Of a stretch of DNA of 64,000 bases, positions 15,785 to 23,978 are shown in pieces. The DNA is from Phytopseudomonas punonensis (GTDB lineage Bacteria; Pseudomonadota; Gammaproteobacteria; Pseudomonadales; Pseudomonadaceae), in the NCBI RefSeq assembly GCF_900142655.1, contig NZ_FRBQ01000005.1:1-64000 (forward strand), given 5' to 3'. Made by a program: the position numbers and the translations under genes. Under the pieces are notes generated by a model. It saw nothing but the letters and a program-made list of their open reading frames with translations, ran no database searches and was not told the origin of the DNA. The stretch's first letter is position 1; each line of letters opens with the position of its first letter.

Positions 15785-16398
15785 CACACGATTCCTTTCA
15801 TGTCGGCAAAGATCGGGTACAGCGAGGCCACCAGCATCACGGCCATGCCGATGTTGAAAGCACGCAGTACGCGAGGGTTACGCAGCCAGTTGCGCAACAG
15901 CGAACCTGCCACCGTCCACAGCCCCACGCTCGGGCAGTTGACCAGCGCGAACAGCCCGGCGATCAGCAGCACGTTGACCAGAAAGTTTTCCTGCGGCGTG
16001 TAGGTGGTGATGGCGCCGATGGCCATCACCCAGGCCTTGGGATTGACCCACTGAAAGGCGGCAGCCTGGAGAAAGGTGAAGGGCTTGCCGCGTTCACCCG
16101 CCGTGCTGTCCGGAGCGCCGGAACCGGCAATCTTCCAGGCCAGATAGAGCAGGTAGGCCGCCCCGACATAGCGCAGCACCGTGTACAGCGCCGGCACTTG
16201 TTCGAAGACCTGACCCAGGCCGAACCCTACGCACATCACCAGTACCATGAAACCGAGGCTGATACCGAGCATATGCGGCACGCTGCGGCGCAGCCCGAAG
16301 TTCACCCCCGAGGCGAGCAACATCATGTTGTTGGGGCCAGGCGTCACCGAAGTGACGAACGCGAAGGCTACGAAGGCGAGCAGCAGTTCCAGAGTCAT
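15784..16398 (-). CDS. LysE/RhtB-family amino acid exporter
   Basis: A 204-residue inner-membrane protein with about six helices, the usual size of the family. It opens with the signature FVTSVTPGPNNMMLLASGVNFG (about residues 14-35) and has QWVNPKAWVMAIGA in the middle (about 115-128). Family members export amino acids or derivatives such as lysine, homoserine or threonine. Substrate is unknown. It is coupled to the BenE-type gene downstream. Its upstream gap has three copies of a CGGTACAG-like octamer that may be regulator sites. Confidence 0.9.
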   Translation of the reverse strand: MTLELLLAFVAFAFVTSVTPGPNNMMLLASGVNFGLRRSVPHMLGISLGFMVLVMCVGFGLGQVFEQVPALYTVLRYVGAAYLLYLAWKIAGSGAPDSTAGERGKPFTFLQAAAFQWVNPKAWVMAIGAITTYTPQENFLVNVLLIAGLFALVNCPSVGLWTVAGSLLRNWLRNPRVLRAFNIGMAVMLVASLYPIFADMKGIV

Positions 16399-16495
16399 GG
16401 CGAGTTCTCATTGTTGAGCCGCCACGATAAGCGCTGTCTGGCGCAGCCGTCGCGGTACAGCAGTTGCAATAAGCAGCCGTACAGTTTTGGTAAAA

Positions 16496-16942
16496 TCACT
16501 CTGGTAGGCGACCTGTACCGCTAAGCGCCTTGTTCACTGCCAGCCATCCATCGACCGCGTGCTTACCGCTTTCGTCGAAGGCGCGCTGCAGCAGCTTGAC
16601 CTGCTCGCGGCGCAAGGCCCGCTCAAGCTTGGCGCCTTCGGAGGTCAGGCCGAGCAGGCGTTTGCGCTTGTCGTCCTCGGCCGTGACGCTCTGTGTCAGG
16701 TGCATTTCCATCAGCTGGCGCAGCGGGATGCTCAACGCCTGCTTGCTCACGCCCAGGTAGCCGAGCAATTGGGTGACGCTCAAACCCGGATGGCGGGCGA
16801 TAAAGAACAGGATGCGCTGATGCACCCGCGATAGGCCGCGGCGAGCGAGCATTTCATCGGCCTTGGCGGTGAACGCCTGATAGCCGAAAAAGAACGCTTC
16901 CATGGCTGCTTGCTGAGAGGCTGAATTTTTAAGGTCAATCAT
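16496..16942 (-). CDS. MarR-family transcriptional regulator
   Basis: A 148-residue winged-helix regulator, the usual MarR size. The DNA-binding region runs about residues 40-105: GLSRVHQRILFFIARHPGLSVTQLLGYLGVSKQALS contains the recognition helix, followed by the wing SVTAEDDKRKRLLGLTSEG with the conserved D-x-R. N- and C-terminal helices form the dimer interface. It is divergent from an aminotransferase gene. Two identical-architecture palindromes GTCAA-N5-TTGAC lie in the gap, one across this gene's own start codon, which implies autoregulation and control of the divergent gene. The inducer is unknown. Confidence 0.93.
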   Translation of the reverse strand: MIDLKNSASQQAAMEAFFFGYQAFTAKADEMLARRGLSRVHQRILFFIARHPGLSVTQLLGYLGVSKQALSIPLRQLMEMHLTQSVTAEDDKRKRLLGLTSEGAKLERALRREQVKLLQRAFDESGKHAVDGWLAVNKALSGTGRLPE

Positions 16943-16948
16943 GTTGAC
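16934..16948. promoter_or_regulatory. MarR operator candidate 1
   Basis: GTCAA-TCATG-TTGAC is a 5-bp inverted repeat with a 5-base spacer. It covers the regulator's start codon (16940-16942), so a bound protein would block its own expression. Confidence 0.65.
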
Positions 16949-16975
16949 GTATATGTCTCGGGCGTCGTACTTTCG

Positions 16976-16990
16976 GTCAACCAGTTTGAC
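16976..16990. promoter_or_regulatory. MarR operator candidate 2
   Basis: GTCAA-CCAGT-TTGAC has the same arms and spacer as the site at 16934. The centres are 42 bp apart, four helical turns, so both lie on the same face of DNA. This copy is 34-48 bases upstream of the aminotransferase ATG, in its likely promoter. Confidence 0.65.
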
Positions 16991-17023
16991 TTAATTTTCG
17001 CGACTTATCACCCGGTGACCTCC

Positions 17024-18190
17024 ATGGCCTTCTCCGAACGCATCACCCGCCTGAAAAGCTCCCTGATCCGCGAGATCCTCGCGGCCGCCCAGCGCCCGGA
17101 AGTGATGTCGTTCGCCGGCGGTCTGCCTGCCGAAGAGATGCTACCTAAGCTCGATTGGTCGCAGATGCCCGCGGGTATGGGCCAGTACGGCATGAGCGAA
17201 GGGGAGCCGGCGCTGCGTGAAGCCGTTGCCGCCGAAGCGCGCACACTGGGTGTGTCTTGCGAGGCCAGCCAGGTTCTGATCCTCAGCGGCTCGCAACAGG
17301 CGCTGGATCTGGCCAGCAAGCTGTTCATCGACCGGGGTACCAAGGTTCTGCTCGAAGCGCCTACCTACCTGGCCGCGTTGCAGGCTTTCCAGTTGTTCGG
17401 CGCGGACTGTATCGCCGTGCCACAAGAGGCTGACGGCCCGCAGCTGCAGGCGCTTGAAGAGCAGCTGGAGCGCCAGCGCCCAGCGTTCGCCTACCTGATC
17501 CCTACCTTCCAGAACCCCAGCGCCGTGCGCTACAGCGAAGCAAAGCGCGACGCCGTAGCCGCCTTGTTGGACCGCTATGAAGTGACCTTGATCGAGGACG
17601 AGCCTTACCGCGAGCTGGTGTTCGACGCCGGCAGCGCGACGCCCATCGTCAGTCGCCTGCGCAAGGCAAGCTGGATCTACACCGGCACCGTCTCCAAGAC
17701 GCTGCTGCCGGGATTGCGGGTCGGTTACCTGATCGCCACGCCGGACCTCTATCCGCACCTGCTGCGCCTCAAGCAGTCGGCGGATTTGCACACCAGTCGC
17801 GTCGGCCAATGGCAGGCGCTGCAATGGCTGGGCACCGAGCAATATCGCAAGCATCTGGCTGAGTTGCGTGATTTCTATCGTGTGCGACGTGATGCCATGC
17901 AGGCGGCGCTCGTCGAACACTTCAGTGAGCTGGCTGACTGGCAGATTCCTCAGGGCGGTCTGTTCTTCTGGCTCAAGCTCAAGCAACCACAGGACACGCG
18001 TTTGCTGCTCGATGCGGCGCTGGCACAGAACGTTGCATTCATGCCGGGCGAGCCGTTCTTTATCGACCCGGATTGTGAACCGGGTTACCTGCGGCTGAAC
18101 TTCAGCCACGTGGCGCCCGAGCGACTCGGCGAAGGGTTGCGCCGGCTGGCAGCGGTGGTGCGTCAGGGAATGGCCGCAGACGCGGCGTGA
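17024..18190 (+). CDS. PLP-dependent aminotransferase (class I/II, 2-aminoadipate type)
   Basis: A 388-residue fold-type I aminotransferase. It begins with the subgroup opening ERITRLKSSLIREIL and VMSFAGGLPAEEM, has SGSQQALDL in the cofactor-phosphate region, PTFQNPSAV, the LIEDEPYRELVF aspartate, and the lysine that forms the PLP aldimine in GTVSKTLLPGLRVGYL. These are features of LysN/ARO8-like enzymes acting on 2-aminoadipate, branched-chain or aromatic amino acids. ATG 17024 is chosen over GTG 17015, but neither has a strong ribosome-binding site. It is divergent from the MarR gene and followed 23 bases later by a glutathione S-transferase gene, probably co-transcribed. Confidence 0.9.
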   Translation: MAFSERITRLKSSLIREILAAAQRPEVMSFAGGLPAEEMLPKLDWSQMPAGMGQYGMSEGEPALREAVAAEARTLGVSCEASQVLILSGSQQALDLASKLFIDRGTKVLLEAPTYLAALQAFQLFGADCIAVPQEADGPQLQALEEQLERQRPAFAYLIPTFQNPSAVRYSEAKRDAVAALLDRYEVTLIEDEPYRELVFDAGSATPIVSRLRKASWIYTGTVSKTLLPGLRVGYLIATPDLYPHLLRLKQSADLHTSRVGQWQALQWLGTEQYRKHLAELRDFYRVRRDAMQAALVEHFSELADWQIPQGGLFFWLKLKQPQDTRLLLDAALAQNVAFMPGEPFFIDPDCEPGYLRLNFSHVAPERLGEGLRRLAAVVRQGMAADAA

Positions 18191-18213
18191 CTATCGGACA
18201 AGAGGACGTGAAC

Positions 18214-18816
18214 ATGTACAAGGTTTATGGCGACTACCGTTCCGGCAACTGCTACAAGGTCAAGTTGATGCTGACCCTGCTCGGTAAACCATTCGAGTGG
18301 GTACCGATCGATATCTTCAAGGGCGAAACGCAAAGCCCTGAATTTCTGGCCAAGAACCCTAACGGCAAGATTCCGGTGCTGGAGCTGGAAGACGGCACCT
18401 GCCTGTGGGAATCCAACGCGATCCTCAATTTCCTCGCCGATGGCAGCGAATTTCTGCAGACCGAGCCGCGTCTGCGCACTCAGGTGCTGCAGTGGCAGTT
18501 CTTCGAGCAGTACAGCCATGAGCCGTATATCGCCGTAGCGCGGCGCATTCAGTGGCTCGAAGGCATGCCGGCCGAGCGCGCCGAGGAGTACAAGGTGTGT
18601 CAGGTGCGCGGCCACAAGGCGCTGCGGGTGATGGAGCGCCAGCTGGAACAGACGCCTTATCTGGTCGGCGACCGCTACTCCATCGCCGATATAGCACTGT
18701 ACGCCTATACCCACGTGGCGCACGAAGGCGGCTTCGACCTGAGCGCCTATCCGGCAGTCAATGCCTGGCTGGCGCGGGTCGCCAGCCATCCGAAGCATGT
18801 GGCCATGTTGGGGTGA
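18214..18816 (+). CDS. Glutathione S-transferase family protein
   Basis: A 200-residue two-domain protein. The thioredoxin-like N-terminal domain (about residues 1-78) contains YGDYRSGNCYKVKLML with Ser/Cys near the glutathione thiol site, KNPNGKIPVLELEDG (cis-proline) and WESNAILNFLADG. The all-helical C-terminal domain has the N-capping motif YSIADIALYAYTH. ATG 18214 follows GAGG by eight bases, so I prefer it over the in-frame GTG 18187 that overlaps the preceding stop. Being next to the MarR-controlled aminotransferase suggests a role in processing or detoxifying the same compound. Confidence 0.9.
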   Translation: MYKVYGDYRSGNCYKVKLMLTLLGKPFEWVPIDIFKGETQSPEFLAKNPNGKIPVLELEDGTCLWESNAILNFLADGSEFLQTEPRLRTQVLQWQFFEQYSHEPYIAVARRIQWLEGMPAERAEEYKVCQVRGHKALRVMERQLEQTPYLVGDRYSIADIALYAYTHVAHEGGFDLSAYPAVNAWLARVASHPKHVAMLG

Positions 18817-18876
18817 TCGGCTTGTCTCGATGGGGCTGACCTACGCGGCCCGACCCATCTACGACTAATCAATTCC

Positions 18877-19064
18877 TGTGGGAGCGGGCCATGCCCGCGA
18901 AGCTGCTGCGCGTATGGCGCGCGCCCTACCGTGCTTAGGATGGAAAGGGCCACGCATGTCAAACCATCATCAGTTTTTGATGGGCTGTAGCCATCCTAGG
19001 CTCTACGACCAACCTGGGGAGCGCGTCACGCCTGCAATTGTTCGCGGGCATGGCCCGCTCCCAC
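18877..19064. repeat. REPIN-like structure of about 188 bp
   Basis: TGTGGGAGCGGGCCATGCCC (from 18877) and its inverse, ending GGCCCGCTCCCAC at 19064, flank a centre that is itself symmetrical: TAGGATGG (18936-18943) pairs with CCATCCTA (18991-18998), and CCATCA/TGATGG form a small hairpin at 18965-18983. The whole gap could fold as one branched hairpin. It lies between two genes that converge. Confidence 0.8.
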
Positions 19065-19097
19065 TCAATCCCTTGCACCTGCTGGTTTCTTTTGCGG

Positions 19098-21551
19098 TTA
19101 CTTGCGCAGCAGCCGCAGCCCGTTGAACACGACCAGCAGGCTCACGCCCACATCGGCGAAAACCGCCATCCACATGGTCGCGTGGCCGCTTACGGTTAAG
19201 CCCAGAAATACCGCCTTGATACCCAGCGCCAACACGATGTTCTGCTTGAGAATCGCGGCCGTCTGCTGAGACAGGCGAATGAAGGCCGGAATCTTGCGCA
19301 GGTCGTCGTCCATGATCGCCACATCGGCGGTTTCAATGGCCGTGTCGGTACCGATCGCCGCCATGGCGAAGCCCACATTGGCGCGAGCCAGGGCAGGGGC
19401 GTCGTTGATGCCGTCGCCGACCATGGCCACCACGCCTTTTTGCGCCAGTAATTTCTCGACCGTCGCCAGTTTGTCAGCGGGCAGCAGATCGCCGCGGGCT
19501 TCATCGATGCCTACCTGAGTGGCGATGGCCTGCGCGGTGTGCTGGTTGTCGCCAGTGAGCATCAGGGTCTTGATGCCCATGCCATGCAGCGTGACGATGG
19601 CTTCTCGGCTGCTGTCCTTGAGTGTGTCGGCGACCGCGAACAGCGCCAGGGCGCGTCTCTCGTCGCTGAGCAGAATGACCGTCTTGCCTCCGCGCTCGAG
19701 CTCATCAAGCTCTGCTTCGATTTCTGGGGTACACAGGCCGAGCTCTTCGAGCAGGCGGTGATTGCCCAACTGATAGCGCTGGCCGTCGATCACACCACGC
19801 ACGCCGCGCCCGGGCAGCGCCTCGAAGTTCTGTACGTCTTCGATCGCGATGCCTTGCTCCTGGGCTGCGTTGGCAACTGCCAGGGACACCGGGTGATCGG
19901 AGCGGGCGGCAAGGCTGGCCGCCAGTTTTCGGTAACTGTCGGCGTCGCCGCCCAAGGCTTTGTAGTCGGTTTGTACCGGTTTGCCGTGGGTGAGGGTGCC
20001 GGTTTTGTCCAGCGCCAGGTGGGTGATGTGCCGGCCGTTCTCCAGGTGCACGCCGCCTTTGACCAGGATGCCCTTGCGCGCCGCCGCAGCCAGGCCGCTG
20101 ACGATGCTCACCGGGGTGGAGATCACCAGCGCGCACGGGCAGGCGACTACCAGCAGTACCAGCGCGCGATAAACCCATTGAAACCAGTCACCATTCATCA
20201 GCAGCGGCGGCACTACTGCCACGGCCAGGGAGAGCAGGAATACCAGCGGGGTGTAGATCCGCGCGAAGCGGTCGACGAAACGCTGGGTTGGCGCCCGCGC
20301 ACCTTGCGCCTCTTCCACGGCTTTGATGATGCGCGACAAAGCGCTGTTGCTGGCCGCCGCGCTGACCTGATACTCCAGCGCGCCGCTCTGGTTGATGGTG
20401 CCGGCGAACAGGGTATCGCCCACGCTTTTCTCGACCGGTAGGCTCTCGCCGGTAATCGGCGATTGGTCGACCGTCGAGTTTCCCTCGGTAACCAGGCCAT
20501 CCAGGCCGATACGCTCACCGGGGCGCAACCGCACCACGCTGCCGATGGCGACCTGAGTCACCTCCCGCGCCTGCCAGCTGCCATCAGGCTGGCGCACGGT
20601 GGCCTGTTCGGGGGTCAGTGCCATCAGGCCGCGAATGGCGTTGCGTGCCCGGTCCAGGGATTTCGCCTCGATCCGCTCGGCGATGGCGAACAGCACCATG
20701 ACCATCGCCGCCTCGGGCCATTGGCCGATCAGCACTGCGCCGGTGACAGCAATACTCATCAGCGCATTGATGTTGAGGTTGAAGTTCTTCAGGGCGATCC
20801 AGCCCTTTTTGTAGACATCCAGCCCGCAGGTAAGGATGGCGCCCAGTGCGATCAGCGCGACCACCCACTCTGGTGCGGAGTCGGTGAAGTGGACCAACTC
20901 GGCAACGAAAGCCGCGACACCAGCAGCGATCAACTGCCATGGCAGCCCCTTTTCGGTTGGCTCCGGCGCGACCGGTTGGCTGCCATCACCTTCCAGCTGC
21001 GGCGTGAAGCCTAGTTCGCGGATAGCCTGCAGCGCTGGTTCAAGGGCGTCGGGGCTGTGGCGAATGGTCAGTACGCGCTGCATCAGATTGAATTGCAGCG
21101 CCTCAATGCCCGGCTGCCGAGCGAGCTTGTCGGTAATCAGACGTTCTTCGGTGGGGCAATCCATCTGTTCGATGCGCACGCGGGTTTCCGCTGCCAGCGG
21201 CTGTGCCTGCATCCCCAGGCTGGCGATGGCCTTGACTATCAAAGTGGCGGTGCCTGCCTGATGCTCGACGTGCAGGGTGCGGTTGAGCAGGTTGAACTGC
21301 ATGGCGTGCACTTCGCGCAGCTGCTGCAGCTTGCCGCGGATCAGCCCTTCCTCGGTCGGGCAGCACATTTGCTCGATGCGCAGGGTGCTGCTCTCCAGGG
21401 CAGGGCCGGCGTGCGCTGCTCCGGGCTCGCTGATCTGGCTGATCAGCGCGCTGCCGGAGTCACAGCACGCTGGCGCAGCATCGCTGGCACAGCACGAGTC
21501 TTTTGGCGGCGTGGGCTTTTGGGTGTGGTCGTGATCGCAGCAGTTGGTCAT
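19098..21551 (-). CDS. cadA: Cd2+/Zn2+/Pb2+-exporting P1B-type ATPase
   Basis: An 817-residue inner-membrane metal pump driven by ATP. Order of parts: a Cys-pair-rich leader (NCC, SCC and ACC in the first 30 residues), two heavy-metal-associated domains with MCCPTEE (about 62-68) and MDCPTEE (about 130-136), transmembrane helices, TGES (about 367-370), the metal-selecting CPC in VACPCALVIS (about 470-477), the phosphorylation motif DKTGT (about 515-519), and GDGINDAPAL. ATG 21551 is preferred over the longer frame because GGAGA precedes it. It is divergent from cadR with a MerR-type operator between them, the standard cadmium-resistance layout in Pseudomonas. Confidence 0.95.
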   Translation of the reverse strand: MTNCCDHDHTQKPTPPKDSCCASDAAPACCDSGSALISQISEPGAAHAGPALESSTLRIEQMCCPTEEGLIRGKLQQLREVHAMQFNLLNRTLHVEHQAGTATLIVKAIASLGMQAQPLAAETRVRIEQMDCPTEERLITDKLARQPGIEALQFNLMQRVLTIRHSPDALEPALQAIRELGFTPQLEGDGSQPVAPEPTEKGLPWQLIAAGVAAFVAELVHFTDSAPEWVVALIALGAILTCGLDVYKKGWIALKNFNLNINALMSIAVTGAVLIGQWPEAAMVMVLFAIAERIEAKSLDRARNAIRGLMALTPEQATVRQPDGSWQAREVTQVAIGSVVRLRPGERIGLDGLVTEGNSTVDQSPITGESLPVEKSVGDTLFAGTINQSGALEYQVSAAASNSALSRIIKAVEEAQGARAPTQRFVDRFARIYTPLVFLLSLAVAVVPPLLMNGDWFQWVYRALVLLVVACPCALVISTPVSIVSGLAAAARKGILVKGGVHLENGRHITHLALDKTGTLTHGKPVQTDYKALGGDADSYRKLAASLAARSDHPVSLAVANAAQEQGIAIEDVQNFEALPGRGVRGVIDGQRYQLGNHRLLEELGLCTPEIEAELDELERGGKTVILLSDERRALALFAVADTLKDSSREAIVTLHGMGIKTLMLTGDNQHTAQAIATQVGIDEARGDLLPADKLATVEKLLAQKGVVAMVGDGINDAPALARANVGFAMAAIGTDTAIETADVAIMDDDLRKIPAFIRLSQQTAAILKQNIVLALGIKAVFLGLTVSGHATMWMAVFADVGVSLLVVFNGLRLLRK

Positions 21552-21585
21552 GGGGCGTCTCCAGATAACCTGTTGCAGAGTGAAC

Positions 21586-21606
21586 ACCCTGTAGCCACTA
21601 TAGGGT
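21586..21606 (-). promoter_or_regulatory. CadR operator within the cadA promoter
   Basis: ACCCTGTAGCCACTATAGGGT is an imperfect dyad of the MerR type. On the minus strand TTGACC (-35, complement of 21604-21609) and a weak -10 (TTCACT) are about 19 bases apart. This long spacing is the hallmark of promoters twisted into activity by MerR-family proteins. Confidence 0.8.
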
Positions 21607-21638
21607 CAAGCGTTCGGTAAGAAGATCAGGAGGCAAGC

Positions 21639-22085
21639 ATGAAAATCGGCGAGTTGGCGGCAGTCACCGGGTGCCAGGTTGAGACCATCCGTTATTACGA
21701 ACGCGAGGGTTTACTGCCTGCACCGCAACGCAGCGATGGCAATTACCGGCTGTACCGGCCGGAACACGTTGAACGGCTGACCTTCATCCGCAACTGCCGA
21801 ACCCTGGATATGACGCTCGACGAGATACGCGAGCTGCTCAGCCTGCGCGGTCAACCGGCGGAAAACTGCGAGGCCATCAACGGGCTGATCGATGCTCATA
21901 TCGAGCACGTCAACGCGCGCATCGCCAGCCTGCAGTCGTTGCAAGAGCAGTTGGTCGAGCTGCGCAACAGTTGCCTGGCGGATCAGCAGTCTTCGCCTTG
22001 CGAGATCATTCGTCAGCTCAGCACCAGCGACACCCTGCATGCCGACAAGGATGTATCCCATGTTGGGCGCAGCCATCAGCATTAG
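21639..22085 (+). CDS. cadR: Cd2+/Pb2+-responsive MerR-family regulator CadR
   Basis: A 148-residue regulator that activates cadA when it binds cadmium or lead. The N-terminal winged helix is MKIGELAAVTGCQVETIRYYEREGLL (motif opening), followed by the coupling helix and a dimer coiled coil (about residues 75-120). Cys77, Cys112 and Cys121 are the likely metal ligands, and the tail has several histidines (HADKDVSHVGRSHQH), as in Pseudomonas CadR. AGGAGG precedes the ATG. It is divergent from cadA. Confidence 0.93.
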   Translation: MKIGELAAVTGCQVETIRYYEREGLLPAPQRSDGNYRLYRPEHVERLTFIRNCRTLDMTLDEIRELLSLRGQPAENCEAINGLIDAHIEHVNARIASLQSLQEQLVELRNSCLADQQSSPCEIIRQLSTSDTLHADKDVSHVGRSHQH

Positions 22086-22145
22086 TCGATTGATCGGGAC
22101 TTGGGCATAATCGGGCTGTCCTCCATATCGCGTACCCGGTATCCG

Positions 22146-22523
22146 ATGGTTTCCCGCCCACTGCGTGTTCTGTTGCTCTGTCTGCTGGCGCTGGCCTTGC
22201 CTGCGCAGGGTATTGCCGCGGCTGGTATGCAGGCGGGTATGACGCTTTCGGTCGGTGGGCACGAGCACCGCATGCATCTTTCAGGCGATATGGATTCATG
22301 CGGCGCTGCCTGTAGTCATCATCAGGCGCCCAGCGAGCAGAAAGCACCAGGGCATGCTACCTGCAGCCTCTGTGTGTTTTGCGTCGGCGTGATTGCTTTG
22401 AGTCCCGCTATTTTCTCTGCCACGCAGTTGCCGCTGGATCGGCCGCTGGCTGTCTGGCACGAGCATTTCATCGAACACATCGCCGACACCCCGTATCGTC
22501 CGCCTCGCGTTTTCATCGGCTGA
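22146..22523 (+). CDS. Cys/His-rich exported protein, DUF2946-like
   Basis: A 125-residue protein with a signal-peptide-like start (RVLLLCLLALALPAQGIAAA). Its mature part is rich in possible metal ligands: GGHEHRMH, CGAACSHH (Cys52, Cys56) and CSLCVFC (Cys73, Cys76, Cys79), then a hydrophobic stretch. It resembles the loosely conserved DUF2946 proteins often found beside copper-resistance genes. It lies between cadR and a CopI-like cupredoxin, consistent with periplasmic metal binding. Function is inferred from context. An upstream TTG start (22101) is possible but less likely. Confidence 0.7.
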   Translation: MVSRPLRVLLLCLLALALPAQGIAAAGMQAGMTLSVGGHEHRMHLSGDMDSCGAACSHHQAPSEQKAPGHATCSLCVFCVGVIALSPAIFSATQLPLDRPLAVWHEHFIEHIADTPYRPPRVFIG

Positions 22524-22621
22524 ATCATTTCTTGCGAACAGGCACCTGGCGGCTAGCAGTGGCCCGCCAGGTGCATGCGTGCGTGCGGGCACGCCGATGA
22601 CTATTCAATGAGGCAATTACG

Positions 22622-23128
22622 ATGCGAATGACCACAATCTTTATCAGCGCCCTGGCGCTTGTCACGCTTCTTCAGGCATCACTGCTAAACGCAGCCGAGC
22701 ATGAACATGCTACAGGCCATGGTGGCGGTCACGGTACGCAAAGCGCCGAGCAGAAACCCTGGGGCATTCCTGGGGACGCTGCTAAGGTCACGCGTACGGT
22801 GGAGATCCGCATGAACGACCAGATGCGCTTCGTACCTGACAAGGTGGAGGTCAATGAAGGCGAGACGGTGCGTTTCGTGCTGCACAACGACGGTCAGTTG
22901 CTGCACGAGTTCGTGTTGGGCGATAAAACGCAGCTGGATGAGCATGCCGCGATGATGCTCAAACAGCCGAACATGGCCCACACCAGCATGGACATGCTAC
23001 ACGTGCAGCCAGGCAAGCAAGGTGAAGTGACATGGACGTTCAACCGAGCCGGTGCTTTTGACTTTGGCTGCCTGATCGCTGGCCATTACCAGGCAGGCAT
23101 GCTGGGCAAGGTTGCCGTAGCACAATAA
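22622..23128 (+). CDS. Periplasmic cupredoxin, CopI-like
   Basis: A 168-residue exported copper protein. After the signal peptide (ending about residue 25, LLNAA) comes a His-rich segment (EHEHATGHGGGHG), then a cupredoxin domain whose ligands are His95 (LLHEFVLG), Cys150, His155 and Met160 in FGCLIAGHYQAGM. A Met/His-rich loop (about 108-127: HAAMMLK, MAHTSMDMLH) may bind further copper. This combination is that of CopI-type periplasmic proteins linked to copper tolerance. It is followed by a strong terminator and is probably transcribed with the preceding Cys/His-rich gene. Confidence 0.85.
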   Translation: MRMTTIFISALALVTLLQASLLNAAEHEHATGHGGGHGTQSAEQKPWGIPGDAAKVTRTVEIRMNDQMRFVPDKVEVNEGETVRFVLHNDGQLLHEFVLGDKTQLDEHAAMMLKQPNMAHTSMDMLHVQPGKQGEVTWTFNRAGAFDFGCLIAGHYQAGMLGKVAVAQ

Positions 23129-23130
23129 GA

Positions 23131-23170
23131 AATGCCGCAACCGGGGTGGTGTCCGGTTGCGGCATTTTTA
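23131..23170 (+). terminator. Terminator after the CopI-like gene
   Basis: AATGCCGCAACCGG pairs with CCGGTTGCGGCATT, followed by TTT, three bases past the stop codon. Confidence 0.9.
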
Positions 23171-23262
23171 GCGTCAGTGCGAGTAGCCTGTCACTGAGCG
23201 CAGCGATGTGCAGGGAGCTGTCGCAAACCTGAGCAATCGTCCCAGGGCTTCGCTTGCCAGGT

Positions 23263-23631
23263 TTACGCTGCGAAATGCTTATCCAGATAGGCCGCGATGG
23301 CCTTGGACTCGTACAGCCAGGTGCTCTGACCGTTTTCTTCGATGCGCAGGCATGGCACCTGAATCTTGCCGCCCTGGCTTTCTAGCTCGCCGCGCGCCTT
23401 GGCGTCGTTCTTCGCGTCACGCAGTGCCACGGGCACATTGAGTGCGTGCAGCTTACGGCGGATTTTCACGCAGAACGGGCAGGCCTTGAACTGATACAGC
23501 GCCAGACCTACGGCCGCCTGCTCGACCGCTGCCTGAGCGTCGGGTGTGCGCTTCATCTTGGCCGGGCGGGTGGCGAGGTCGCCAAGAACGATCAGTTGGC
23601 CGAGGCCCAGACGCAGTGCCTTGATAATCAT
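23263..23631 (-). CDS. Glutaredoxin-domain protein with N-terminal hydrophobic segment
   Basis: A 122-residue protein. A modestly hydrophobic start (MIIKALRLGLGQLIVLGDL) is followed by a glutaredoxin/GST N-terminal domain. Its redox site is CPFC (Cys51, Cys54), the cis-proline is in KIQVPCLRIEE, and LYESKAIAAYLDKHF matches the glutathione-binding end of GST-N domains. Such proteins reduce glutathione mixed disulfides. I chose ATG 23631. The frame extends further upstream to 23646 without a better start. Confidence 0.8.
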   Translation of the reverse strand: MIIKALRLGLGQLIVLGDLATRPAKMKRTPDAQAAVEQAAVGLALYQFKACPFCVKIRRKLHALNVPVALRDAKNDAKARGELESQGGKIQVPCLRIEENGQSTWLYESKAIAAYLDKHFAA

Positions 23632-23744
23632 GATGAGTACCTGCAAATGTAAACGGCGCGCAGCTTACCCGAGTTGAGGCGTTGGCCCAACCGCTTGGCG
23701 GTTGCGGCATAATGCGCCGCCCACGCAACTGCTACGGCCGAACG

Positions 23745-23978
23745 ATGAAACCCGAAGACCTGAAATTGCTGGTGAGTCGAGAAATGCCCTTCGGCAAGTA
23801 CAAGGGCCGGTTGATTGCGGACTTGCCAGGGCATTATCTGAACTGGTTCGCCCGTGAAGGCTTTCCCAAGGGTGAGATCGGCCAGCTGCTGGCGCTGATG
23901 CAGGAGATCGATCACAACGGCCTGTCTGGCTTGCTCGATCCGTTGCGCAGCAAGCCTCGGCAGCCGTTTCGCGATTGA
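23745..23978 (+). CDS. DUF3820 family protein
   Basis: A 77-residue protein that fits the DUF3820 family (annotated in Pfam as a putative quorum-sensing-regulated virulence factor): MPFGKYKGRLIADLPGHYLNWF and FPKGEIGQLLALMQEID are the conserved core. It is a full-length, single-domain protein. It ends one base before the stop codon of the convergent universal stress gene, so the two 3' ends abut. Molecular function is unknown. Confidence 0.8.
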   Translation: MKPEDLKLLVSREMPFGKYKGRLIADLPGHYLNWFAREGFPKGEIGQLLALMQEIDHNGLSGLLDPLRSKPRQPFRD

